NCBI GenBank assembly: GCA_900554715.1
Contig: USIN01000015.1
Span: 1 to 16,700, forward strand
Direction: 5' to 3'
Length of the DNA: 16,700 nucleotides
Source: an uncultured Bacteroidales bacterium
GTDB lineage: Bacteria > Bacteroidota > Bacteroidia > Bacteroidales > Muribaculaceae
Shown one piece after another: positions 1-7,438 of the stretch (the first letter of the stretch is position 1; the number at the start of each line of letters is the position of its first letter). The notes beneath the pieces were generated by a model that saw only the letters and a list, made by a program, of their open reading frames with translations, searched no databases and was not told the origin of the DNA. Both the position numbers and the translations under genes were made by a program.

Positions 1-30
1 TGTGGTTCTTAAATAAAGGTACTGCTTTTT

Positions 31-48
31 GTTACAGTCATTTGTAAC
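31..48. promoter_or_regulatory. Operator-like dyad upstream of pfkA
   Basis: A perfect inverted repeat GTTACA (31-36), six bases, TGTAAC (43-48), lies about 60 bases before the pfkA start. The spacing suits a dimeric regulator or a small hairpin. No clean TTTG/TAnnTTTG promoter pair is visible between here and the gene, so its relation to the transcription start is unknown. Seen directly; the regulatory role is inference. Confidence 0.25.
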
Positions 49-108
49 TGATTAAGGCCGACAAGTCTAATTGATTTTTTATATAAATTCCATAAAGGGT
101 TTCTAAAT

Positions 109-1089
109 ATGGCAGACATCAAATGTATCGGTATTCTTACCTCTGGAGGAGACGCTCCGGGCATGAACGCCGCCATACGCGCCGTGACGCGTTCGGCAAT
201 CTTCAGCGGACTGAAAGTCAAAGGCATCTATCGCGGCTACCGCGGACTCATCGCAGACGAAATCGTCGAGTTCAAGACACAGAACGTGTCGAACATCATC
301 CAGCAGGGGGGCACAATCCTCAAGACGGCGCGCTGCAAGGAATTCATGACGCCCGAAGGCCGTCAGCTGGCCTACGACGTCATCCGCCGTCACGAAATCG
401 ACGCGCTCGTCGTCATCGGCGGCGACGGTTCGCTCTCGGGCGCACGAATCTTCGCAAACGAATTCAACTTCCCAATCATAGGTCTTCCCGGCACCATAGA
501 CAACGACCTCTATGGCACCGACACGACAATAGGCTATGACACAGCGCTGAACACCATCATGGAGTGTGTCGACAAAATACGCGACACCGCCACGAGCCAC
601 GAACGCCTGTTCTTCATCGAGGTCATGGGCCGCGACGCCGGCTTTCTGGCGCTCAACGGCGCCATCGCATCGGGCGCCGAAGCCGCCATCATCCCCGAGA
701 TATCGACCGAAGTCGACCAGTTGGCCGAGCTGATACAGAACGGTTTCCGCAAGAGCAAAAACTCATCGATCGTGCTTGTCGCCGAAAGCCCCGTCACAGG
801 CGGCGCCATGGGTCTGGCCGAACGCGTCAAAAACGAGTACCCGAGCTACGACGTACGCGTGTCAATCCTCGGTCACCTTCAGCGCGGCGGCTCGCCGACA
901 GCCCACGACCGTATCCTCGCATCACGTATGGGCGCGGCCGCCATCGACGCACTGCTCGAAGACCAGCGCAACGTGATGATCGGCGTCAAGAATGACGAAA
1001 TCGTCTATGTTCCTTTCTCCAAAGCAATCAAAAACGACAAACCCATCAACCGGGAGTTGCTCAACACACTGAGACGTCTCTCGATATGA
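109..1089 (+). CDS. pfkA: ATP-dependent 6-phosphofructokinase
   Basis: Cytosolic enzyme that phosphorylates fructose 6-phosphate to fructose 1,6-bisphosphate, the committed step of glycolysis. The 326-residue length is normal for a bacterial PfkA. Motifs in order: GGDAPGMN at 13-20 (nucleotide site), GGDGS at 104-108, PGTIDND at 127-133 with the catalytic Asp131, MGRDAG at 173-178, and HLQRGG at 256-261 (sugar phosphate side). Gly107 and Gly128 are the residues typical of ATP users; pyrophosphate-dependent relatives usually have Asp and Lys there, so I assign ATP as donor. The ATG follows an A/T-rich leader, and the protein begins directly with the expected first beta strand. Its stop overlaps the next gene as ATGA, suggesting translational coupling. 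Confidence 0.96.
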   Translation: MADIKCIGILTSGGDAPGMNAAIRAVTRSAIFSGLKVKGIYRGYRGLIADEIVEFKTQNVSNIIQQGGTILKTARCKEFMTPEGRQLAYDVIRRHEIDALVVIGGDGSLSGARIFANEFNFPIIGLPGTIDNDLYGTDTTIGYDTALNTIMECVDKIRDTATSHERLFFIEVMGRDAGFLALNGAIASGAEAAIIPEISTEVDQLAELIQNGFRKSKNSSIVLVAESPVTGGAMGLAERVKNEYPSYDVRVSILGHLQRGGSPTAHDRILASRMGAAAIDALLEDQRNVMIGVKNDEIVYVPFSKAIKNDKPINRELLNTLRRLSI

Positions 1090-1268
1090 TGAAGACAGCC
1101 TTCAGAATAGCTTCAGCGATACTGGCGCTGTCATCGGCAGCACTTATACTGAATCTATTTGATATATTGACACTTAACGACACGATGACAAGGGTGGCAG
1201 GAACCGTCGCCCTTGTGTCGCTTTTTATAACCGTTTACATTCGCTGCCGACGGTGGGCACGGCGATAA
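1086..1268 (+). CDS. Small two-helix membrane protein, unknown function
   Basis: A 60-residue hydrophobic protein that I do not recognise. Two likely membrane helices are visible, at about residues 8-25 and 36-52, joined by a short polar loop (DILTLNDTMTR). The C-terminus is strongly basic (RCRRWARR), so both ends probably face the cytoplasm. The start codon overlaps the pfkA stop as ATGA, which is the best evidence that it is a real gene translated by coupling. The helicase begins 26 bases after its stop. The alternative is a chance ORF, but hydrophobic patterning plus exact overlap make this less likely. Confidence 0.6.
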   Translation: MMKTAFRIASAILALSSAALILNLFDILTLNDTMTRVAGTVALVSLFITVYIRCRRWARR

Positions 1269-1294
1269 TCCAAACCAATCATTGATAACAAGAT

Positions 1295-2698
1295 ATGAGA
1301 TTTGATGAGTTAGACCTCGATGATGATGTTCTTGACGCGCTCGACGCGATGAACTTTGTCGAATGTACGCCGATACAGGAACAATCTATAGACTATGTGC
1401 TTGACGGACGCGACCTTATCGCATGCGCCCAGACAGGCACAGGCAAAACAGCGGCATACCTCCTGCCGATACTCAACCTGCTCAACCGCTATGACCATGG
1501 CGAGGGCGTGAAATGCGTCGTGATGGTGCCGACCCATGAGCTCGCGCAACAGATTGACTGCCAGCTCCAGGGATTCTCATACTATCTCAATGTCAGCAGC
1601 CTCGCCATCCACGGCGGTTCTGACGGCAAAGAGTTTGCCCGCCAGCAGAAAGCTCTCAAGATGGGTGCCGACATCGTCATCGCCACTCCCGGGCGCCTGC
1701 TCGCACACATGAAAATGGGCTATGTCGACCTGTCGAACGTTCAGTATTTCATCCTCGACGAAGCCGACCGCATGCTTGACATGGGCTTTTCGGACGACAT
1801 CATGCAGGTGGTCAAGCAGCTGCCTAAAGAGCGTCAGACACTGATGTACTCGGCGACTATGCCGGCCAAGATACAGCAGCTCGCCAAAACGCTGCTCGTC
1901 GACCCGGCCGAAGTCAAAATCGCCGTGTCGCGGCCGACAGAGAAAATCGACCAGTCGGCCGTCGTCTGCTATGAAGGCCAGAAGACCGGCATGCTCAAAC
2001 ATCTCTTCAAGTCAGGATATAACAAACGCGTCATTGTCTTCGCCTCGTCAAAGCTGAAAGTCAAAGAACTGTCGCGCGAGCTGAGAAAATCAAACTGGAA
2101 GACAGGCGAAATGCACTCCGACCTCGACCAGACCGCACGCGAAGAGGTGATGCGCGCCTTCCGCGCCGGACGCATCGACATCATCATCGCCACCGACATC
2201 CTCGCCCGCGGCATCGACGTCGACGACATCACGATGGTAGTCAACTACGACGTGCCGCGCGAAGCCGAAGACTATGTCCACCGCATCGGCCGCACGGCCC
2301 GCGCCAACACCGAAGGCAAAGCCGTGACCTTTGTCAGCGTCGAGGCCCAGCGCAAGTTCAATTACATCGAACGTTTCCTCGGCTATGAGGTACGTAAAGA
2401 GCCGATGCCTGCCGAACTCGGCGAGGCACCCGAATATAATCCGGGACGCCGTGGCAACGGACGCGCCGGCGGCAGCACCAAAGGCGACGGCAAGGGACGC
2501 GGCCAGAAAGGGCGCAAAGACCGCCCGCGCCGTGAGAAGAGCACGAAACCGACTGAGGCGAAATCCGTCGAGGCAAAGACTACGACTGCCGACAACGAAA
2601 CATCCGTGGAAACCGGCAAAGAAACAGCCCGCAAGCCCCGCCGCCGCTACTACCACCGCCGGGGAGGCAAGAAAGCGACACCGAAGAGCGAAAGCTGA
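1295..2698 (+). CDS. DEAD-box ATP-dependent RNA helicase (RhlE-like)
   Basis: ATP-driven unwinding or remodelling of RNA duplexes in the cytosol, as in ribosome assembly or mRNA decay. All core motifs are present in 467 residues: Q motif with Gln28, motif I AQTGTGKT at 45-52, Ia PTHELA at 79-84, Ib TPGR at 131-134, II DEAD at 155-158, III SAT at 186-188, V ATDILARGIDV at 299-309, and VI HRIGRTAR at 329-336. Motif Ia has His where most DEAD-box proteins have Arg (PTRELA). After about residue 380 comes a low-complexity tail rich in Gly, Arg and Lys, ending in an RRRYYHRRGGKK-type segment, typical of non-specific RNA binding. The closest match by feel is RhlE; the exact subfamily is not certain. 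It lies in the same run as pfkA and the secreted hydrolase-like gene. Confidence 0.94.
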   Translation: MRFDELDLDDDVLDALDAMNFVECTPIQEQSIDYVLDGRDLIACAQTGTGKTAAYLLPILNLLNRYDHGEGVKCVVMVPTHELAQQIDCQLQGFSYYLNVSSLAIHGGSDGKEFARQQKALKMGADIVIATPGRLLAHMKMGYVDLSNVQYFILDEADRMLDMGFSDDIMQVVKQLPKERQTLMYSATMPAKIQQLAKTLLVDPAEVKIAVSRPTEKIDQSAVVCYEGQKTGMLKHLFKSGYNKRVIVFASSKLKVKELSRELRKSNWKTGEMHSDLDQTAREEVMRAFRAGRIDIIIATDILARGIDVDDITMVVNYDVPREAEDYVHRIGRTARANTEGKAVTFVSVEAQRKFNYIERFLGYEVRKEPMPAELGEAPEYNPGRRGNGRAGGSTKGDGKGRGQKGRKDRPRREKSTKPTEAKSVEAKTTTADNETSVETGKETARKPRRRYYHRRGGKKATPKSES

Positions 2699-2713
2699 CG
2701 ATAAAAGCGCCAG

Positions 2714-2727
2714 CATCCTACATCCTA
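2714..2727 (+). repeat. Two tandem copies of CATCCTA
   Basis: The 30-base gap between the helicase and the next gene contains the heptamer CATCCTA twice in perfect tandem, ending just before the ATG at 2729. It has the same 7-base period as the longer array at 14581-14691 but a different unit. Two copies can arise by chance; noted for comparison. Confidence 0.45.
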
Positions 2728-2728
2728 T

Positions 2729-4522
2729 ATGAGATTCGCATTATTACTCACGGCACTGTTACTGCTGACAGGCAACAGTTACGCCGCCTCGGAATCAAAA
2801 GCCGGAGATGACGGCGCGCTGCCATGCTTCTCAGCCAGCCCCTACTTCGGCGAACAGGAACTGACATTTACCTACGCCCCGGGCATCAGGATAAACATAA
2901 ACGCTCCTTCGTCTGAAGACTTTGACAAATCCAAGCCAACAAGGCTAATACTCTATGCTCTGCCCAACGGCAACAGTATCGCCCAAACCATCGGGAAACT
3001 GCCGGCCGCCGGCGACGACTGGCATTATCAGATACAGCACATCGGCGCACAGACAAGATATGTAAGAAATATCGACCGCAGCCATAACATCGTCACCGTA
3101 TATCTCGAAGCCGACACCCGAAGCTGGGGCAAATGGCTGTCTGCCTCTTCAGACCGAAAGGACAGAATCAAAGAGACCGTTGAATTTCTCTATTCGTTAT
3201 TCTCTGATTACCGCCCGACAATAGAGCTGAACAGCCACAGCGGAGGCGGCAATTTCATATTCGGGTTTATCGATGCCGCAGAGGAAATTCCCGACTATAT
3301 AAAACGTATATCTTTTATTGACAGCAATTATAACTGGGATGCCGGCAAATACGGCAAGAAGCTTACCGAATGGCTCGGTTCAGCAGCAGACAACAGCCTC
3401 TTCGTAGCGTGCTATGACGACGCGAACGCCCTTCTTGACGGCAAAGCGTTTATCACGCGAGAGAAAGGAACCTGGCATAAAACATATCTGATGCAGCGGT
3501 ATCTGAAAAAACATGCAGCCTCAAAATGGACTCGTACCGAAACCGACAGCACGATATGCTTTGTGACCGAAGGCGACAGAATCAAAATGTACTTCCGCAA
3601 GAATCCCGAACGGAAAATCTATCACACGATACTCGTGGAACGCAACGGATTCATCGAGTCTGTCATGTCGGGCAGAGAACATGAAAGCCATGGATATGTA
3701 TTCATGGGTGAGCGGGTGTATGACGGCTACATTCAGGATTCGATAATAATGCCGCATGGCCCGGCTTTTCCTCCACGCGGCAGAGAGGCGATGACGGGCA
3801 GCCGGTTCAGGCGGCTGACAGAAAAGCTTAATGCTTCAGAGCGAGACTCAATAATCTTACGCGAGATTGTCGCCGGCAATATACCCGGCTGGCTGAGAAA
3901 GCCCGTATATCTGACCGACACTCTCGCCGACGCAGCCGGCAAAGCCCATGAAATCATCTGGCGCGTATTGCCCGACTTCATCGCGATAGGCGATGACAGC
4001 GACTTCATGCGGGTGCCGATGCTGCCTCTCACGGCTCAAAAAATCGCCAATCACTTCGGAGCCGTACTCCCGACTCGCCGTATGTCAGACCTGATACATC
4101 GACACAGCACTTTCAAGGCCACTCCTCCCCCGATGACTCCCGACTCGACAATGACGACAGTGCCGGTATTCGCACGTCACGACTCAATCGTCGAAGCCGG
4201 ACGCACAGCCGCAGGCGCACATTCGGGACAACTTACAGCCGGCCACAAGAAAGACATCGTGATAACCAACCGCATAGCAAGCGAACCGGGACGTCTCTTT
4301 ATCTACGGATGGCATTATCCCGACGGCAAAGCCATTCAGCCGCTGAGCGCCGCCCACTCTGTCGGCTATGTCGACTACAGCCACGGCGTGCGTCTCGTGA
4401 GCGATGACATAATCATCGACGGAAGACTTTATTCCCTGAAGCAGATATTGCGCGACCCGGTGTTATATAAGCTTCTAAGCGACGAAGACGGGCCGATGGA
4501 AACGGTCGGATATAGTGAATAA
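2729..4522 (+). CDS. Secreted alpha/beta-hydrolase-like protein with unknown C-terminal domain
   Basis: Exported 597-residue protein of unknown substrate. Residues 1-20 form a signal peptide (hydrophobic LLLTALLLLTG core, then SYAA). Residues 70-330 look like an alpha/beta hydrolase: a nucleophile elbow SHSGGG with candidate Ser171 in ELNSHSGGGN, an acidic candidate Asp198 in FIDSN, and His321 in ESHGYVF as possible third member of a triad. From about 425 to 590 there is a second domain with conspicuous blocks: MRVPMLPLTAQ, VLPTRRMSD, GHKKD (505-509), YGWH (526-529) and DYSHG (549-553). These His/Asp-rich blocks look conserved to me from other uncharacterised bacterial proteins, but I cannot name the family. 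It ends 33 bases from the convergent response regulator, with no strong terminator between. Secretion is well supported, hydrolase fold moderately, function unknown. Confidence 0.8.
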   Translation: MRFALLLTALLLLTGNSYAASESKAGDDGALPCFSASPYFGEQELTFTYAPGIRININAPSSEDFDKSKPTRLILYALPNGNSIAQTIGKLPAAGDDWHYQIQHIGAQTRYVRNIDRSHNIVTVYLEADTRSWGKWLSASSDRKDRIKETVEFLYSLFSDYRPTIELNSHSGGGNFIFGFIDAAEEIPDYIKRISFIDSNYNWDAGKYGKKLTEWLGSAADNSLFVACYDDANALLDGKAFITREKGTWHKTYLMQRYLKKHAASKWTRTETDSTICFVTEGDRIKMYFRKNPERKIYHTILVERNGFIESVMSGREHESHGYVFMGERVYDGYIQDSIIMPHGPAFPPRGREAMTGSRFRRLTEKLNASERDSIILREIVAGNIPGWLRKPVYLTDTLADAAGKAHEIIWRVLPDFIAIGDDSDFMRVPMLPLTAQKIANHFGAVLPTRRMSDLIHRHSTFKATPPPMTPDSTMTTVPVFARHDSIVEAGRTAAGAHSGQLTAGHKKDIVITNRIASEPGRLFIYGWHYPDGKAIQPLSAAHSVGYVDYSHGVRLVSDDIIIDGRLYSLKQILRDPVLYKLLSDEDGPMETVGYSE

Positions 4523-4555
4523 CCTGATACGCTGCTGTCAGAGCGGTCTTAACGG

Positions 4556-5263
4556 TCAGTCGTTTTCATTGGCTGTGAGGATGTAACCGAAGCCCGAACG
4601 GTTGACGATATTTGCGCCGATTTCGCCTAATTTTTTGCGCAGGCGCGAGATGTTGGTGTCGACAATGCGGTCGTTAGGTGTATCGGAGGCATCGTTCCAG
4701 ACATGTTTGTGAATCTCGGCACGCGTGAGATAATTGTCGATATTTTTCATCAGCAGAACGAGAATCGCATACTCTGTCTTTGACAGCGACAGTATCATTC
4801 CGTCATCAGTGACTTTGCGGTTGACAAGATCAATCATGAGCGACTTGAAAGTCAATGTCTTGCCGGGAGCACACACAGCGATGCCATGACGCCGGATAAC
4901 TGATTTCACACGCGCGATAAGCTCCCGCAAAGAGAAGGGCTTGACAACATAATCGTCGGCGCCGCTGTCGAGAGCATCGATTACGAGACTCCGGTCGTCG
5001 TCAGACGTACAGAGTATGAAGCCCACATGAGCCTTCATAGGGTCTTCCTTGATATTCCGCAGAAGATCAAGGCCCGAAAACTGCTGGTCCATCGCATCGG
5101 CTATGACGAGACGGGTATCGCTGAGGTCAATGTGCGACGCGGCTGCCGCCGAATCGCATGACGCGACCGTGTAGCCCTCACAATCGAGATTGACATTAAG
5201 GAGGTCGACGATGTTTTCATCGCCGTCAACGATTAATATTTTACCAAGCGTACCTGCTGTCAT
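4556..5263 (-). CDS. OmpR/PhoB-type response regulator, atypical acidic pocket
   Basis: DNA-binding response regulator of 235 residues: a receiver domain at 7-125 and a winged-helix domain at about 131-233 ending in RSGFGYIL. The phosphoacceptor is Asp56 (IADAM); Thr86 and Lys108 (VKPF) complete the switch. The acidic pair that holds Mg2+ is unusual: the motif reads VDGDEN, with Asp13 followed by Gly14 where PhoB-like receivers have a second acidic residue. Asp15 may compensate. No histidine kinase lies in the window, so it is an orphan here. The next gene upstream is the Na+/phosphate cotransporter, hinting at a phosphate role, but a terminator hairpin between them argues for a separate promoter; a dyad at 5272-5289 could be an autoregulatory site. 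Family certain, stimulus unknown. Confidence 0.92.
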   Translation of the reverse strand: MTAGTLGKILIVDGDENIVDLLNVNLDCEGYTVASCDSAAAASHIDLSDTRLVIADAMDQQFSGLDLLRNIKEDPMKAHVGFILCTSDDDRSLVIDALDSGADDYVVKPFSLRELIARVKSVIRRHGIAVCAPGKTLTFKSLMIDLVNRKVTDDGMILSLSKTEYAILVLLMKNIDNYLTRAEIHKHVWNDASDTPNDRIVDTNISRLRKKLGEIGANIVNRSGFGYILTANEND

Positions 5264-5271
5264 ATATCAGT

Positions 5272-5291
5272 TATTCGTTATTGCGAATATA
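5272..5291 (-). promoter_or_regulatory. Possible response-regulator promoter with dyad
   Basis: On the minus strand TATATTCG (5291-5284) matches TAnnTTTG at seven of eight positions. It overlaps an inverted repeat, TATTCG (5272-5277), six bases, CGAATA (5284-5289). No TTTG box lies at the right distance, so the promoter is weak as a prediction. The dyad could let the regulator control its own gene; this is inference. Confidence 0.3.
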
Positions 5292-5377
5292 CACAATAAG
5301 AATCATAGTGTAGAATTATGTAACAACATTGACCTAATTTTGTGGCTGAATATTGTTCTAAACCCGACGCCGGTGAC

Positions 5378-5421
5378 AAAAATATGACAAATTGTCATCC
5401 GGCCATGAGTCGGATGACAAT
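5378..5421 (-). terminator. Rho-independent-type terminator after Na+/phosphate cotransporter
   Basis: A perfect 11-base inverted repeat, ATTGTCATCCG (5391-5401) and CGGATGACAAT (5411-5421), encloses a nine-base loop. Read on the minus strand it comes 18 bases after the cotransporter stop and is followed by an interrupted T-rich stretch including TTTTTG. It should end that transcript before the response regulator gene. The T tract is not immediately adjacent, so efficiency is uncertain. Confidence 0.7.
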
Positions 5422-5439
5422 CTCTGACAGAACTGTCCG

Positions 5440-7260
5440 TTATGCTTTCTGATGTCTGAACTGGTCGCGGATCGTGTCGACGACATTGATTATATAGTCG
5501 CCGGTCTTCTCGAGGTCACTGACGATATCCATATAATAGATGCCCGACTGATACTCGTAATGCTTCTCGTTTATATTCTCGACATTGGCACTGCGGAGTA
5601 TATTGCGCATGTTGTTGATCTCGCGCTCTTTGTTATAAGATTGTATGAGTTCTTTCTCGTTGACGTTCTCGACATTGCTCAGAAGCGCAAGCATAAGAGT
5701 CATTGCCTCTTTGACATAGACATATAGAGTGTCGATGTTCTTATAAATCTCGTCGTTGAAGTCGACGTTGCTCTGTATCTTGCGGGTGAGAATCTTGCCC
5801 ACGCCCATACAGCTGTCGGCAATACTCTCTATCTCGCTGATTATATTAAGCATGGCGGCGATGCGCAGCTTGCCTTCGTTCGAGAGGCGTCCTTCGGCGC
5901 ATCGGTTGAGATAGTGTGCTATCTCAAGTTCCATGCGGTCTGAGATGTCTTCGTATTTTTCGAGACGTGAATAGAGTTTGTTAAAGTCCTCGCTGTTTTC
6001 CTTGGTGTGTATGAGCTGCTGCGCCATGTCAAGCATGCGGTTGACACGCTCGGCATATACCGCCATTTCCTTCTCGGCCTGAGCGATGTTAAGCTCTGAG
6101 GCATTAAGGAGGCCGCGAGAGATAAACTTGAGAGTAAACTCATCGTCATCCTTGTGCTTCGAGGGCACGATTGCCTCGACAATCTTGACATAGACATTCG
6201 TGAGCCATATCATTATCGAGAGGTTGACAAGATTGAACGTGGTGTGGAATATCGAGAGGCCGAACGACACACTCAGCTGCATCGCCGCGATGCGGGCAAT
6301 GACTTCGTGACCGGCAGGCAGCGAGTTGTCGAATAGATGATTATATAGCTCAGGGGCCGTAGCCTCAAGGTTTGTCACATAATGATAGAGCTGAGTGGGG
6401 TCGCCCTGTCCTATCTGTTCTGTCAGCCACGCGTTGAAGTCGGCAAAGGGGACAAACACCACCAGACACCATATCGTGCCGAGGACGTTGAAGAGAAGAT
6501 GACCCATCGAAGCTCGCTTGGCGGCGACATTGCCGCTCATCGAGGCGATAATCGGAGTGATGGTCGTGCCGATATTGCTGCCAAGCACGAGGGCGCAGGC
6601 GAGGTCGAACGTAATCCAGCCTTTGCTGCACATAATCAAGGTAATGGCGAAAGTCGCGGCTGACGACTGGATGACCATGGTGACAATGACGCCGACGAGC
6701 GCGAATATAAGAATCGAGCGGATGCCCATCGAGGCATAACCTTTGAGAACCTCGAACATCTCAGGATTGCTCTGAAGGTCGGGCACGTAGGCACTGATCA
6801 TGTCAAGGCCCATAAACAGGAAGCAGAAACCTATGAGGAATTCGCCAATCGACTTGGCCTTGCTTTTATTGGTAAACAGAAGCACCACGGCAACCGCGAT
6901 AAGCGGGAGCGTGAACGCAGAGATGTTGACCTTGAAGCCAAAAAGGGCGATAATCCAGGCAGTGAACGTCGTACCGACGTTGGCGCCCATAATTACCGCC
7001 ATTGACTGTGCGAGTGTCATCAGACCCGCGTTTACAAAACTGACGACCATCACGGTCGAGGCCGACGAACTCTGAATCAAAGCTGTAATCGCACAGCCGG
7101 TGAGAGTCCCGGTAAATCTGTTGCGGGTCATGGCCGAGAGTATGCCGCGGAGTCTGTCTCCGGCGGCTTTCTGCAAGCCTTCACTCATGACTTTCATGCC
7201 GTAGAGGAACAGGCCGACGGCACCAAGCAAACCTAAAAAGTCGAGAATACTGTAATCCAT
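5440..7260 (-). CDS. Na+/phosphate cotransporter with C-terminal PhoU domain
   Basis: Inner-membrane symporter that brings in inorganic phosphate with sodium (Na/Pi cotransporter family, PF02690), 606 residues. The two inverted repeats each carry the family hallmark: QSSSAS at 63-68 with GANVGTT at 92-98, and QSSAAT at 198-203 with GSNIGTT at 227-233. About eight hydrophobic segments fill residues 8-360. From about 385 to 600 the protein is helical and soluble and resembles PhoU (IAMLNIISEIESIADSC, then SDLEKTGDYI), a fusion usual for the bacterial branch and thought to adjust transport or signal phosphate status. A TAnnTTTG element sits about 87 bases upstream. Direction of transport and role in signalling are inferred from family members. 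Confidence 0.94.
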   Translation of the reverse strand: MDYSILDFLGLLGAVGLFLYGMKVMSEGLQKAAGDRLRGILSAMTRNRFTGTLTGCAITALIQSSSASTVMVVSFVNAGLMTLAQSMAVIMGANVGTTFTAWIIALFGFKVNISAFTLPLIAVAVVLLFTNKSKAKSIGEFLIGFCFLFMGLDMISAYVPDLQSNPEMFEVLKGYASMGIRSILIFALVGVIVTMVIQSSAATFAITLIMCSKGWITFDLACALVLGSNIGTTITPIIASMSGNVAAKRASMGHLLFNVLGTIWCLVVFVPFADFNAWLTEQIGQGDPTQLYHYVTNLEATAPELYNHLFDNSLPAGHEVIARIAAMQLSVSFGLSIFHTTFNLVNLSIMIWLTNVYVKIVEAIVPSKHKDDDEFTLKFISRGLLNASELNIAQAEKEMAVYAERVNRMLDMAQQLIHTKENSEDFNKLYSRLEKYEDISDRMELEIAHYLNRCAEGRLSNEGKLRIAAMLNIISEIESIADSCMGVGKILTRKIQSNVDFNDEIYKNIDTLYVYVKEAMTLMLALLSNVENVNEKELIQSYNKEREINNMRNILRSANVENINEKHYEYQSGIYYMDIVSDLEKTGDYIINVVDTIRDQFRHQKA

Positions 7261-7346
7261 GTGAGATATTTAATCGGAAACTGGCTTAATATTGACGGCG
7301 ATGACCGTCGGGTTAACCACGGTAAGCGCCAAGTCGGTTTTCATTG

Positions 7347-7382
7347 CAAAGATAGAAACTTTTAACTATTTGATAACATCAA
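7347..7382 (-). promoter_or_regulatory. Probable promoter of the cotransporter gene with -33 dyad
   Basis: TATCTTTG on the minus strand (7354-7347) is a perfect Bacteroidetes -7 element (TAnnTTTG). A good TTTG is missing at -33; instead a dyad TTGAT (7370-7374), three bases, ATCAA (7378-7382) lies there, which could be an operator making the promoter activator dependent. The leader of about 80 bases can form short hairpins, for example GACGG/CCGTC at 7294-7309. Confidence 0.45.
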
Positions 7383-7438
7383 CGCAAGAAAAACTTAATA
7401 AAAATTCATTCCATCGTTTGCCAGAGCAGCGGCAACCC

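Noticed and set aside
103..600. Long minus-strand ORF inside pfkA (165 residues)
   Set aside because: It lies antisense to a certain pfkA and its product has no recognisable motif. GC-rich codon patterns in this genome commonly leave the antisense frame open.
2090..2716. Minus-strand ORF of 208 residues under the helicase gene
   Set aside because: Antisense to conserved helicase motifs; its Ala/Val/Phe-rich composition reflects the complement of Arg/Lys/Ala codons.
4523..4555. Terminator between the convergent hydrolase-like and response regulator genes
   Set aside because: Only a four-base pairing (CTGA/TCAG) and no T tract; not enough to call.
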